Shown: positions 49,566 through 60,932 of the stretch, piece by piece
Layout: each line of letters starts with the position of its first letter
Numbering within the stretch: the first letter of the stretch is position 1
Assembly (NCBI GenBank): GCA_958009055.1
Contig: OY253649.1
Location: forward strand, 496,001-560,000
Direction: 5' to 3'
DNA: 64,000 nucleotides
Source: Choricystis sp. odSpoLacu1
Taxonomy: Eukaryota > Chlorophyta > Trebouxiophyceae
Program-made: the position numbers and the translations under genes
Notes under the pieces: model-generated
The model's database searches: none
What the model saw: the letters and a program-made list of their open reading frames with translations, nothing else
What the model was told of the DNA's origin: nothing

Positions 49566-50350
49566 TCACTCCCCCACAAGCCGCGTCAACACGCCCCACG
49601 CCACCCCCTGCGCCCCCGGAATGTAGGACAGCGTGTATAAAGCGAGCGCCACAATCTGGATGATGAGGAACAGCAGCGTCAGATTGAGGGACCGGAGTTT
49701 GAGGGCGGCCACAAGCGTGCCGATCAAACTCAACAGATACGTGGCTGTCGCGGCCGCCCTGTGGGGGGCCGCCATCTTCTTGACCTGGGCGGCGGGACCA
49801 ACGAGAAAGGTGGTGGCGGCCAGGCCGCACAGGTTGGAGAGGGTGTAGAGGGAGGCAAACCTGCGCGGGGACACCACGACGAACAAGGTGGAGAGAGAGC
49901 CGAAGAGGAGGGCGGCGGCGAGGCAGGTGGCGGCGCCGATGATGCGCTGTGTGTGTGATGTGTGTGTGTGGGGGGGGGGGGCAAGATGGTCGGACGCGGC
50001 GGCCGTCGCCACCACCACCGCCGCGGCCCACGCTGGCGGCGGAGTGGGGGGTGGGTCGATCGGCAAGATGGTCAAGCGGAGCGGGGACGCATCGGTCGCC
50101 CCCCCCGCGCCCTGCCTCTGGGCGCTCTCCCTTTCCCTCTGCCTGAGCCCCAGGCACACCACATCACACACACAGAGATCCCATCGACCGCACGACCCCT
50201 CCCGGGCCTCTCCTCCTCTCACACACGCACCTGCGTGCGCGAAAATGTTGTCGCCTCCTGCAGCGACGCCAGCAGGCCAGTCTCCTCCTCCTCCTCCTCC
50301 TGTGGAGGTGCCATGCCGACAGCGGCACGTGCGCGGGCCCAGAGATCCAT
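49566..50350 (-). CDS. SFT2: SFT2-like Golgi vesicle-transport protein
   Basis: Four-helix Golgi membrane protein that helps endosome-derived vesicles fuse. Exons 50231..50350 and 49566..49946, 166 residues, GTGCGT donor. The N-terminal cytosolic part is Glu-rich (PPQEEEEEE) and ends TFSRTQ, followed by RIIGAATCLAAALLFGSLST. SPRRFASLYTLSNLCGLAAT, FLVGPAAQVKKMAAPHRAAA and IVALALYTLSYIPGAQGVAW follow. The P-R-x-F-A-x-L-Y-T-L-x-N, F-L-V-G-P and Y-x-L-S-Y-I-P motifs are diagnostic of SFT2. Length is normal for the family. Head to head with RanGAP (136 bp). Confidence 0.92.
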
Positions 50351-50486
50351 GCTGGTTTTGTTTGGGTGGATGGGGCGTCCGTTTTTTTTTTTTTTTTGAG
50401 AGTGCAAAAAACCGTCGGCGTTGTTTCTTCCCTCACTTTTCATTCACCGAATTCCGGCGTCTCCGCTCACGCACACGCCTCCAAAC

Positions 50487-52215
50487 ATGGCCGCCGACGA
50501 CTCCTGGTCCCTGGACGACGCTGTGCGCCAGTCCACGGTCGCACGCCTGGCCTCCTCCCTCGTGGCCCTCGCGTTCGAACGCGGCGCCCCCCTCGACACC
50601 GCCTCTGCGCGCAACGCGGCCGCCGCCGCCGAGCGCAAGGCCTACACCACCGCCCGCGTGGAGGCGCGCACAACGACGGGGACGAGGCCGGCGGCGGAGA
50701 CGCTGAGAGCGTACGCGCGGTGAGTGTGTGGATTGGGGGAGGGAAAAAAAAACACGCAGGATCGACGGCTCTTTCCGTCCCTCTTCTCTCACCCACCCTT
50801 TCCCACCCAGCAAACTGGCCGAGCTCGGCCTCGACACCGTCAAAGCCGCGGCTGCAGGCGGCGCTGTGACTGATGGCGAACCGATGGACGCAACCAGTGC
50901 TGCTCCTACCGCCCACGACGCCATTGACCTCGCGTCGACCGGCCGTGAGTTTTTAGATGCAGACGGCGCGCGCGCCGCGCTCGCCCCCCTCTTGTCCCCG
51001 GGCGCGGCCCACACGTCCGTCCGCCTGTCCACCAAATCGTTCGGCGTGGATGCGGCAGAGGTGGCGGCGGTCGCGTTGGCCAACGTGGCGTCGTCTTTGA
51101 GGCACGCCGACGTGTCCGACGTCGTGGCGGGGCGCCCCGAAGCCGACGCCCTGGCCGCCCTGCGCTCCCTGGCCGCCGCCCTCGCATCCGCATACCTGCA
51201 CACCCTGGACGTCTCCGACAACGCGCTGGGGGAGAAGGGTGTGCGCGCGCTGGGGGCAGCGTTGGGGAGCCAGCCGTCGCTGCGCTCCCTGTCCTTCCGC
51301 AACGTCGGCGCGTCTGTTCACGCGTGCGCCGCCCTGGCCGACATCGTCACCGCCGCCCCCTCCCTCCGCTCCCTGGAGTTTCACAACAACATGTCGGCGT
51401 GCGAGGGGGCGGCGTCGATTGCGCGGCTGATTGGTGTGGCTCCCGAGTTGCGCTCGTTTCGCATGGCGTCGTCCCGTGTCGGCGCAGACGGGGGCACCGC
51501 CCTGGCCACCGCCCTCGCCCGCGGCACGTGCCTCGAGTCCCTGGACCTGGCAGACAACCCCCTCACGTCCGCCGTGGGGCGGTCGCTGGGCGCCGTCGTG
51601 TCCGCCCACCCCAACCTGCGGCGGTTGGTGTTGGCCGACACTGGGCTGTGCGACGCGGGCGTCGCGGCTGTCTGTGCCGCGTTGACCACCTCTGCCCCCC
51701 GCCTCGAGGAGCTCGACCTCTCCCTCAACGAGATGACGGTGGTGGGGGCGACTGCTTTGGCGTCCGCCCTGCCGTCCAAGCACCACCTGGTGAGGCTGAG
51801 CGTGCGCGAAAACGAGCTCGAAAACGCGGGCGCGAAAGCAGTCGCGCGCGGCCTCGCGACCCTGGCCGCCTCCGCCGCCGCCACGGGCGCCCCCCCCGCC
51901 CTGGCCCACATCGATGCCTGCAACAACCAGATTCGGAGGCCGGGCGCGGTGGCGTTGGCGCGCGCTGCAGCGGCTTGTGGGGGGTTGGCGTTTTTGGGCC
52001 TCGACGAAAACGAGGTGTCGGACGAGGGCGTGTCCGAGGTGACCGAAATACTGAGGGGCGTCGACAAAGCGGACGCCCTGGGCCCCATGGACGACAATGA
52101 TGGCGACGGCGACGATGAGGAGAGTGAGGCGGAAGAGGAGGAAGAGGAGGGCGGTGGTGGTGGTGACGATGGTGCGGACGAGCTGGCGGCGGCGGTGGGC
52201 AAGGTGCATATTTGA
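50487..52215 (+). CDS. RANGAP1: Ran GTPase-activating protein, plant type
   Basis: Activates Ran GTP hydrolysis on the cytoplasmic side of the nuclear envelope. Exons 50487..50719 and 50811..52215; 545 residues (Arabidopsis RanGAP1 535). The N-terminal ~100 residues (WSLDDAVRQSTVARLASSLV, AAAERKAYTTARVEA, ETLRAYARKLAELGLD) form a divergent WPP-like domain, the plant nuclear-envelope anchor; the W-P-P itself reads W-S-L. The LRR domain has the RanGAP pattern, e.g. LHTLDVSDNALGEKGVRALG and ELDLSLNEMTVVGATALASA. It ends in an acidic tail (DDNDGDGDDEESEAEEEEEE), as RanGAPs do. The GAP arginine cannot be pinned down by eye. A WPP domain on RanGAP is green-lineage-specific and helps place the genome. 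Confidence 0.93.
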
Positions 52216-52381
52216 GTGGGGCGTGTGCTGGTGTGTGTGTTAAAACTGTGTCGGCTGCCGCTGTCAAAAGGAGGGAGGAGGCGGACGGGAGAGTGGCAAA
52301 GAGCGACGGTCTCGCTACACAAAACACAACCACAGGCGGCTTTTCTCGTTCCCCAGCGTGTCCCTCCCGCTGCCGCGAACC

Positions 52382-53227
52382 ATGTTCACCCTCTCCCGCC
52401 CGCCGCTGGCGTCCCGGCCCATGACACGGGTACGCAGATCGGTGGGCGAGGAGGAAAGGAGAGGGGGGGAGGAGGCGCGCGGGGCACCGCGCTGGGCGTC
52501 GGTGTCGGGGGGAGCGTGTTTTCGCCGCCCCTTTCCTGCCGCGGGCGGGGGCGGTCCCACCCTCCCGCCACTGCCTGGAGCTGCTGCCCAGCTGCACACG
52601 CTCCGGCATCGGAAGCCGAGAGCGGAGACGCGGGCGCGCGTGCGTGCGTGCGGGCTGTGCGGTTTGCCGGTCGCAAGGCGCCGTGTCGGCCCCGGAGCGG
52701 TGGGCGCCTTGCCACGCCCCCTGCCGCCCGCCTGCCGCCCCAATTCCTGCACCCTGGCGCCGCGCACACTGAGAATGCGCTTCCTGGGCGTGGAGGCAAG
52801 GGGAGACGGCATCCCCCCCGCGCGCAACAGCGTGTGCGCAAAACCATAGCGGCGGCCCTCCCTCGCCCCGTTCCCCTCTCACCCTCCCCACACCTCCACC
52901 CACCCCCAGCCCTCCCGCGCCTCCACCCACCTCGCCCGCATGAAGAAGGACATCCACCCCGACTTCCACGACGAGTCCAAAGTGTTCTGCAACGGTGAGG
53001 AGGTGATGACGGTGTCTGGCTGCAAAGAGAAGTACGTTGTTGATGTCTGGTCCGGCAACCACCCCTTCTACACGGGCGCCCTGACCGCGAATGTCAACGA
53101 TGAATCCCGCATCGCCCAGTTCCAGAAAAAGTATGGGACGGGGCGGTTTGGCGCGGTGGCGCCCGTGTCGGCGGGTGGCAACACCAAGCTGGAGTACAAG
53201 GTGAAAAAGGACAAGAAGAAAAAGTGA
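52382..53227 (+). CDS. rpl31: Plastid ribosomal protein bL31c
   Basis: Exons 52382..52429 and 52910..53227; 121 residues. The mature part begins MKKDIHPDFHDESKVFCNGE and continues VVDVWSGNHPFYTGALTANV and RIAQFQKKYG, the plastid/cyanobacterial L31 sequence, with a Lys-rich end. The ~30 preceding residues (MFTLSRPPLASRPMTR, PSRASTHLAR) are a transit peptide split by a 480-nt GC-rich intron with an unusual GTACGC donor. The donor is chosen because it keeps the frame and the acceptor CCCAG is unambiguous. The alternative of starting at the internal Met of MKKDIHP would lose the transit peptide. Nuclear-encoded, acts in the plastid large ribosomal subunit. Confidence 0.92.
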
Positions 53228-53450
53228 TGCGTTTTTTCTGCTGTGGGGAGCGCGCGCGTTGTGTGTGTGTGTGCCCTTGTTTCTTGCACTTCCATTCCTT
53301 TAATCCACACTTGTGTTTTTTTCTTTGTCCAAAAGCGGGGAGTGTGAGGGAGAGAAAAACAGAGCGAGAAGCAGAAAGACACCCTCTTTTTTTACACTCG
53401 TTTCTCTGCGACGTTATTTCTTGCGTGCCTCTCTCCTTCCGCCCCCCGCG

Positions 53451-54643
53451 ATGGCGCCCGGCGTCGAGCTGACCCCGCGCCAGCCGTCTCGGCAGGCCAG
53501 CTCCCCCTCTGCCCCCGCCGCTGTCGACGATGCGCCGTCCCCTCCCCCTCCCACCACGTTTTCGCGGTTTGCCCAACAAGAGCTGCGCGGGTGGTCCCCC
53601 ATCCCCACCCCCCGCGCCCTCGTCCTCTACTTCCTGGTGGTCGCCATTGCGTGCGCGGCGTTGGGAGGAGCCCTGCTGGCGGCGTCGCTGGGCGTGGTGG
53701 CCGTGACCGCGCGCTACGACGACGCGGGCACCCTCGCCGCCCTCTCCCCGTCCGCCCGGGAGGCCGCCCTGGCGGCTGCAGGCGGGACGGGGGTGCCGGT
53801 GGCCGTGAACTTGACGGTGCCGAGGGACATGAAGCCGCCGGTGAGTGTGGGAGAGAGGAGGAGAGGATCGGGACGGCGCGGGCAATGGGGACCTCCTTTT
53901 GTTCTCACCCAACCACACACCTACCCACCCCTTAGATCTACGTCTACTACCAGCTGGCCGACTTTTTCCAAAACCACAAGCGCTACGTCCGCTCCCGCGA
54001 CGACAACCAGATGGGGGGCGCCCCCGCGGCCGCGCCCGCCGAAAAGTGCGCGCCGCGCCGCTTCGCCGGGCGCGAGCCGTCGGGCGGCGCCATCGTGCCG
54101 TGCGGCCTGGTGGCCGCGTCCTACTTCAATGACACGTTTACTGTGAGTCTGGATGGCGCGCCTGTGGCGATTGACGAGTCTTCCATCGCGTGGAAAAACG
54201 ACGCGAAACACTTGTTCGGGTCGATCCCGCCCTCCAACTTCAATGATGAGCCAGCCACCCGCGGTGGAGGCACGATCAGCGGCCCCCTCAACCAGGACCA
54301 ACACTTCATGGTGTGGATGCGCCCCGCGGCACGCCCAACTGTGACCAAGCTGTGGGGCGTCATCCGCACCCCCCTGCCCGCCGGCTCCATCGTCACCATT
54401 GCCGTCGACAACCGGTACAACACGTACGGCTTTGACGGCGCCAAATCAGTGCTGCTGACCACCAACTCGTGGGCGGGCGGGCGCAACAACTTTCTGGGGG
54501 CAGCGTACCTGGCTGCCTCCGGTCTGTCCGCCTTTGCCGCCGCCTTCTTTGCGGCCGCCAGTGCGGGGTGGTTGGGGAGGCTGTTGCGGAGGCGCAAGTT
54601 TGGGGACCCCAGCGAGTTGAGCTGGAACCGCAAGGTGGAGTGA
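53451..54643 (+). CDS. CDC50: CDC50/ALIS, beta subunit of P4-ATPase lipid flippases
   Basis: Two-TM chaperone that partners P4-ATPases (ALA in plants) for ER exit and flipping of phosphatidylserine. Exons 53451..53840 and 53936..54643; 365 residues. Cytosolic N-terminus with FSRFAQQELRGWSPIPTPRA, then TM1 LVLYFLVVAIACAALGGALL. In the exoplasmic domain, IYVYYQLADFFQNHKRYVRS, IVPCGLVAASYFNDTFTV (Asn glycosylation site) and WMRPAARPTVTKLWGVI follow. Then SVLLTTNSWAGGRNNFLGAA and TM2. These are the invariant Y-x-Y-Y-x-L-x-N-F-x-Q-N-H-R-x-Y-V and W-x-G-G-x-N-x-F-L-G motifs. A short cytosolic tail ends SELSWNRKVE. Assignment secure. Confidence 0.95.
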
Positions 54644-55002
54644 AAAGAGAAATGAAGGGTGTGTGTGTAGTGTGTGTGTGGGGGGGGGCGTTTTTTAGAT
54701 TAACACTATGTGGGCCTGTGACTCCGTTCTCCATTTTATAGAGCTGCCCGAATGGAAAATAAGAGCCAGGGCGGGAGAGTGGGGTTTTTCTCAACGTGGG
54801 CAGGTTCGAGAGAGAATGGGAGAAACACCTCTGGCTCGCGCGCACCTCCCCCAAACCCTCATTCTCCGCTTCGAAAAAAAGACGTTCCCAAAAAGTGTTG
54901 CAGCACACACGCAAAAGAAATGAAAAAAACACACACGCATGCGCTCAAGTTCACGAGTCGCTCCACACACCCTTCGCTTTTTCATCTCTCTCACACTCTC
55001 TC
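54644..55002. other. Intergenic, CDC50 and MGDG synthase convergent ends
   Basis: 359 bp between stops. No frame of interest. CT-rich runs near the MGD end and AAAA-rich stretches near 54875-54930. Presumably 3' UTRs of both genes. Confidence 0.4.
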
Positions 55003-56535
55003 TCAGGCCACCGCCGCCCCCTCTGGCAGCCTTCCCGTCCGGCACAGCGCCGCCAGGTCGTCCACGATGCGGTCCAGGGCACCCTCCCACCCAGCCGCCA
55101 CGGCCGCCACCGCGGCCCGCATGGCGTCCAGGTCGCCCCGCCCGCCCGGCGCCAACCACCGCGCGAGCGTGGCGGCCGCGCGCGCGGGGTCCCTCTCAAA
55201 CGAGCCACACCCCCGCCCCACGACGAAGGGCACGTTGCCGGCTTCCTGGCAGGGGATGAAGCCTGTCAGCAGGAGGGGCAGGCGGGACGTGATCGCCTCT
55301 GCAATTGTGCCAGGCCCTGCTTTGGTGGCCACCACGTCCGCCGCCGCCATCCACTCCTCCATGTTGGACACGAACCCAGTCGCCACGACGCGCACACCCG
55401 GGGGCCAGGGCGAGGTGTCCAAGTCGGTCTTCAGGACGGCGTTGCGGCCGCAGACGGCCACGATTTGCAGGCCGGACGGCGGGGCCGCGGCCGCGAGTGC
55501 GCTCACAGTCGCGCGCATCCCCCCCATCCCTTCCCCTCCCCCCACGATGAGGACGGTGGGAGGCGCCGGGTCCAGTCCCAGGCGCTTGCGCACGGCGCGC
55601 TTGGACCCGGGCACCCGCCCAAACGAGGGGCGGATCGGGAGACCGTGCATCACAATTTTATCGTCCGGCACCCGCATCCTGCGCGCCCGGTCGCCACACT
55701 CCGGAGTCGGCACAAAGCAGGCGTCCACCCGCCCATCAAACCAGGTGTTGTGGCAGGTGGTCAGGTCGGTGACCACAGTCGCAAAGGGGGGCGGGGTTTT
55801 GGGCGGGGCCACGCCCGCCGCCCCCGCCCGTTTGGCGCGCCGCGCCAGCACGCTCAACGGCACCTGCTGCATCAGAGGGTGCACCGACACCACGAGGTCG
55901 GGGTCAGCGGCGTCAAAGCAGGCGGCGAGGGCGCGGTCCATGGCGGCGCCCGACAGAGCCAGCGTCGTCCGGTGCACAGCTCTCGGTTGTTGGCCATAGT
56001 AGGAGGCGCGCCACAGGGCGGAGTGTTTGACCAGAAATGTGTACGTGTTGGGCAGGGCGTTGAAGGGCCAGGGCGTGTGGTCGGACCACAGGTCGACAAA
56101 GGAAACATCAAACGCGTTGCCGTAGCGTGATTTGAACCCCGCCTTGATTGCTTCCGCCGAGGCACGGTGGCCGCCCCCCGTGTCGGACATGAGGATGAGG
56201 ACGCGCTTGGCGGAGGTGTTGGAGAAGAGGACTGATGAGTTGGGTTGGGTGGGTTTGTGAGTTGTTTTGGCTCTCTTGTTTCTTTTACCCTCTCTCCTCC
56301 CCATCGCCACCACCAAACACACTCACGTCGTCGAGGGTCCAGGCTGGTCACGCTGAACGCGTGGGCGCCGCCGCAGGCGGCCAGCTGCGGGTGTGGGGGG
56401 ATGCGGTGAGAATCAAGGTGTCTGTGTGGCCGAGGGGCGAGAGAAGAGCGGAAGCGGTCGCGAGGAGAGCACCGGGCTCTCGCCGCCCTCCCCCGCGCCA
56501 CACACACAGCCCCTCTCATTCCTCCCTCTCATCTC

Positions 56536-56606
<71 letters not shown>

Positions 56607-56825
56607 ACTCACCCAGACCGCCATGCCAGCCCCCGCCCCCGCCACACCGCGAAACACGCCGGTGTGCGGCGCGCGACCACCCTCGCCGTTCGCGGCCTGG
56701 CGCCGCCCTCGGCCGGCCCGAGGCGCCGCATTGGAGCCCCACGTAAACAGGCCCGCCAGAGGGGGGGTGGGTGGGGGGCGGGCCCGGGCGGAGGGGCCGG
56801 CATGCATGGTCGGCGGCGCGTTCAT
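55003..56825 (-). CDS. MGD1: Monogalactosyldiacylglycerol synthase
   Basis: Plastid-envelope galactosyltransferase (GT28) making MGDG from UDP-Gal and diacylglycerol. Exons 56613..56825, 56327..56384 and 55003..56231; about 499 residues. The N-terminal ~90 residues are Ala/Arg/Gly-rich, transit-like. The core begins KRVLILMSDTGGGHRASAEA (UDP-glycosyltransferase N-domain), then WPFNALPNTYTFLVKHSALW, SVHPLMQQVPL and VVTDLTTCHNTWFD. The C-domain has TVLIVGGGEGMGGMRATVSA, VAVCGRNAVLK and ADVVATKAGPGTIAEAITSR, with the UDP-binding G-P-G-T-I-x-E-A, and PCQEAGNVPFVV. It resembles type A plant MGD. The start at 56825 is uncertain: the CA-rich intron 1 follows a short MAVW end, and a start nearer this intron is possible. 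Confidence 0.93.
56550..56608. repeat. CA repeat in MGD intron 1
   Basis: (CA)n of about 58 nt with one AA break, next to a (CT) run at 56521-56549. On the MGD coding strand it is (TG)n directly after the GTGAGT donor. Confidence 0.85.
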
Positions 56826-57116
56826 CGGAGCACAGCAGAGGGGAGTGGCGGACACAGGCCCCAGCGTCGGCAGGGAGACGGTGTGTGGGTCTCGGCAGCA
56901 GCAGGGCCTGGCCCCTGCCCCTGTGCCGGAGAGAGAGCAAAAGCAAAAAGCCGAGAAACAGACTGCAGCAGAAGACAAAAGGGCGAGAGACCTTACCCTT
57001 CCATCCCTCACGCGTTACCCCCAGCCGCGCCCCTATCAGCGTCGGCTGGCGCCCATTTCAGTGCCGTGCGCCCGGAATTCGCAGGCACCCTACCTGCACG
57101 CGGCGCCGCACCGGTC

Positions 57117-58925
57117 ATGCGGCACGCGCTGCCCCCGCGCTCCGCCGCGCCCGCGCTGCCGCCGCCGCGCTTCGCGCGCCCGTCTCGCGCGCCGCGGCCC
57201 CCTCCCCACGCGACTCCGCCCCCCCACATTGAGCGCGGGGCTGGATCCGTCTCTCTGTCGGGGCGGTCGCCACCCCTCTCCCGCCGGCGAGCCGCCACCC
57301 CACCGCCATGCGCGGAAACACCGGACGCCCCCTCCCCCGACGCCGCCACCGAGCTCGTGCTAACCTTCACCCGCCGCGGCGAGGGGTGGGGCGAGGAACT
57401 TCTCCCCCGCGCCGAGCTGGTGCGCCTGCCCGTGGACCGGCACGGCCCCACGCCCGACCGGCGCTACGTCAAGCGAGTCAACGCACTCCTCGACTTCCTC
57501 GCCTCCGACGCAGTCGGCATGACCCCTGCCGAAGCATCCGCGTCCGTCGACGCCGCCACCGCGTGGCGCGTGACGGCGGGGGGGGCGCGTGCTACGGGAT
57601 CGCACGCTGGTGAACAACGTCGCGCGGCGCGCGCGTGACGTGGTCGACTACCTCTCCACCGAGTGCGGCCTCCCGCCCGGCCGGTCGGGCGTCGGGGCCG
57701 CCCTGCTGGCCGCGCCCCACGCCCTGCTGACGCGGCCGACGCGGCACGACAGGTGGGACCGGCGGTTTGTGCAACTAGCAGCACATGCTGCGCGCGCAGG
57801 CCACGTGGACGTTCCCCACGACGCCGCGACAGCAGATGGAACGGGGCTACTCCCACCTTCAGCCGCAGGCCTGGGCGCCTGGTGCGCCCGCCAGAGGGCG
57901 GCGTGGCAGGCGGGCACCCTGCCCCCGGAGCGTGCCGCCGCGCTGGCGTTCGCGGGCTTTGACTTTGGGGACGTCGCCCAAGTCACGGACGCATGGGAAG
58001 CCTCCTTTGACGAACTGGTGGACGCCATGCTGGGGGCGCCCGCGGCGGCCAGTGGCGCGGCACCGACACCCGTCCCGGGCGAACCGCGCGCCACCACGCT
58101 GGCCGCCATGGGGCGCCCCTCCCTCGGCCTGTGGGTGGCGCTGCAGCGCACGTTCAAGGCGAGGGGGTTGCTGTCCCCCGCTGTGGCCAAACGGTTGGAC
58201 GCGGTGGGCTTTGGGTGGTGGCCGCCGGTGGGGAGTGGTGGCGTTGGTGCCTCCCCCGCCACCGCCTCCTCCCGCCTGGCCCGCCAGCCCGACACCGCGT
58301 GGGAGGCGTCCCTGGGCTGCATCCTGCTGGCGGCTGAACGGGCGCGCGTGCGCCCCGCGCCGGACAGGCTGGGGGTGGGGGTAGGGGTGGCCACGCCCGC
58401 GGCCACCGCCGCCACCGACCTGTGGCGCCGCCTGGATGGTGCCACCCTGGCCCGCCCCCAGGCCGCCTGGTTGACCCGTCAAACAGCGTTGTGGCTGGCG
58501 CGCGCTCTGCCGCCCGAACGCTCCGCCATGCTGCGTGCGGCGGGGTGGTCGCCCGACGATCCGCTCGCCGCGCCGCGCGGGTGGCGCGCGCGCGCGCGGC
58601 GGCCGCGGCCCGCACCGCCGCCGCCGCCGAAACCGCGGGCGGCGCCCACCTGGCCCCCGCCCCCGTGCGCCGGTGGGCGCGCGCGGTGGCCGCCCTGGCG
58701 GCGGAGGGGAGGGCGCCACCGCCTGAAGTGGCGAGGGTGGTGGCTGCTGCACCCTCCCTCGCCTGGCTCGCGCGCCCGGACGCGCCCACCCGCCACCCTG
58801 CCGCCGCTGCCGCGTTGGGGCTGGTGCCGAGGCCCAACGCGGCGCGGCGGCTGCCGTCGGTGATGGCGGCGGGGTGGGAGGGGAGGGCGGACGCGCGCGT
58901 GTTGGCGCGGTTGGGGGGTGGGTGA
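57117..58925 (+). CDS. mTERF-like plus helicase-associated (HA) domain protein
   Basis: One exon, about 601 residues after two repeat corrections. The N-terminus (MRHALPPRSAAPALPPPRFA) is basic, transit-like. Near residues 140-200, RYVKRVNALLDFLASDAVGM and RARDVVDYLSTECGLPPGRS, then GAALLAAPHALL, resemble mTERF-type helical repeats. The centre has three segments of the type LGAWCARQRAAWQAGTLPPE, SLGLWVALQRTFKARGLLSP and WLTRQTALWLARALPPERS. Each is followed by L...GF/GW, the helicase-associated (HA) domain pattern. The C-terminal ~110 residues are Ala-rich helical (VRRWARAVAALAAEGRAPPP). Frame breaks: G8 at 57578-57585 (one G in excess) and (GC)7G at 58584-58598 (one GC in excess). Possibly a plastid or mitochondrial nucleic-acid-binding protein; function unknown. 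Confidence 0.6.
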
Positions 58926-59208
58926 AGGCGAGAGTGAAAACGCAGACGGCCAGTTTTTTATTGACACTGTTTCTTGATTGAGTTTTTTGTAGCTTGTTTC
59001 CTCACTCTTTCAGTGCATTTTTCTTCGGTCACTCTCAGACGCGTGGCTGCCGCGCCCCCCCCAGGGAAGGGTGTGCGTGTTTTGGAGAAATCTCTTTTCG
59101 ACCTTGCGAAACACTATCTTTCGTTCCGCTGGGTTTGTACGTTGCGCGTCCGGGGGACTTGTCCCCACCCTCAAACCCTGCTCTCTCTCCAGCAACAGCA
59201 GGGCGCCA
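58926..59208. other. Intergenic, HA-domain gene to RRM gene
   Basis: 283 bp, T-rich then mixed, ending in a CTCTCTCTCCAG stretch shortly before the ATG at 59209. That stretch could be a splice acceptor of an unseen 5' UTR intron. No open frame of note. Confidence 0.35.
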
Positions 59209-60932
59209 ATGTCTCCCTTGGCCGCGGGCAAGGGCGGAGGCGAGCCGGTGAGTGTCGTGGCGCGTGTGCTGTGGGCGATGCCACGACGGCTTTCGAGGGG
59301 ACCGTCCTCTGCCTCCCCTCTCCCCCGGCACGCCTCGCCCACACTCCACGCGCTGCGCGCGATGCACAGGTTGCGCACGCCACGGCGTTGGGCCAGGGTG
59401 CGGCCTCGCCCGCCCCCAAATCGCGGCCGCTTTTTTGCCGCGCCGGTACCACCGCGCAAACGCAGTAAAACGAGTCGCCGACCCTCACACGCTCTGCTGA
59501 CCCCCCCCCTCCCCACCACCACACCTGCCCAGCCGTCCCCCGCATCCTCCTTCCCGCCCTCCCCCCAGTATACCGTGCTGGGCGGGTCGCCCCCCACCTA
59601 CTCGCCGCCCTCGCTGCAGGGAGGCTACGCGCCGTCCCCCCACGCGCACGCGCCGCCACAGCCGACCTTTTTTGTGTCCGGCCCTGGCGGCGGGGCCTAC
59701 CCGGTGGCGCTGCATGGTGCGTGAACATGGGACAGGGTGGTGGGTTCTGCGTCCAAAACGGTGAAGAAAAACGTGATCACACTAACACAAAAGACCACCA
59801 ACACACCCTCCTTCCTCCCCACTTCCCTCCCCAGCCCCTCCCGGCTCCGCCGGCCCGCCCCTCCAGCTCGTCTACCTGCAAGCCTCCCCCTATGGCGCTC
59901 CCAACGGGGCCGCCTCCCACCACCCCCACTTCCTGTCGGCGCACGGCGGCCACCACGGCGGCGGCCAGTGGCTGCAGGCGCAGGGGTGGAGCACCGCGCG
60001 CGCGCAGCACCCGCCGCCGCCACCACCCGGCCGCCCGCCCCACCGGCGTGCAGTCAGCCTGCCCATCACAAGGCAGGATGATGTGAAACGCATGCTGCGC
60101 GCGGGTGCGGCCGCCGTGGCGGCCGCGACGGCGGTGCAGCCGCTTGACGGGGCTGTGCCGCAGCCACCGCCGCCGCAGCCGCGCGCGGCGGCCGCGTCTG
60201 CCCCCGCCTCCCCGCCGCGCCGCGGCTGCAGCTCGTTGCCGGCCGGCACATCGCGCCACCACTTGCTGGCGGCCGCCGCGGCCAGCGCTGCCGCGGCGCG
60301 CGCGGCGGCGGGGGTGAGTGCCGCCGCAGCTGCAGAGGGCGACGACGACGACGACGACATCGCCTTCCCCGGGGAAGCGGCCGCCCTGGCGTGGCGGGCG
60401 GCGGGGTGGGCGGTGCCGCACGAGGAGGCTGATGGCGACGAGGAGGAAGGCGAGGCGGCTGGCGCAGAGGAGGCGGAGGCGGAGGCAGCGCCCGCCGACG
60501 GCGACGCGGCCGCCCCCCCCCCCCCCACCCCCCCGCCCCCCCCGCGTCGCCACCATCTACGTCGGCAACCTGGCCCCGACCGTCGACGAGCTCGCCCTCA
60601 TCATCCCGTTCCACTATTTTGGCCCCGTTACAGGAATCTCGATCATTCACGACAAGGTGACCAACACGTCGCGCGGCTTTGCCTTCCTCTCCTACGCGCT
60701 GCCCGCCTCCGCCGCCGCCGCCGTGGCCCGCATGAATGGGGTGACGGTGGGGGGGCCGTTTGAAGGGAGGGCGCTAAAGGTGGGGCCCAGCACGCGGGCG
60801 GCCAAGGGAGGCAAGACGGGTGACGACGACGCGGCGGCCGACGCCGACGACACGACTGCGGACGAGGCTGCCGTCGAGCCGCCCGCGCTCGCTGCTGCCG
60901 CGCCTGCTCCTGCCACGACACTGGCCGAGTGA
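59209..60932 (+). CDS. RRM-domain RNA-binding protein with low-complexity N-terminus
   Basis: Exons 59209..59247, 59569..59716 and 59835..60932; about 427 residues. A Gly/Pro/Tyr/His-rich N-terminus (YSPPSLQGGYAPSPHAHAPP, HHPHFLSAHGGHHGGGQ) is followed by an Ala-rich region and an acidic stretch (EGDDDDDDIAFPGE, EEEGEAAGAEEAEAEA). Near residues 300-375 there is one RRM: ATIYVGNLAPTVDELALII (RNP2), then FGPVTGISIIHDK, TSRGFAFLSYALPASAAAAV (RNP1) and ARMNGVTVGG. The acidic region and the RRM are one base out of frame across the C14 run at 60513-60526. Removing one C joins them as [20 protein letters not shown]. Prion-like N-terminus plus one RRM suggests a granule or hnRNP-like protein; targets are unknown. 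Confidence 0.72.
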
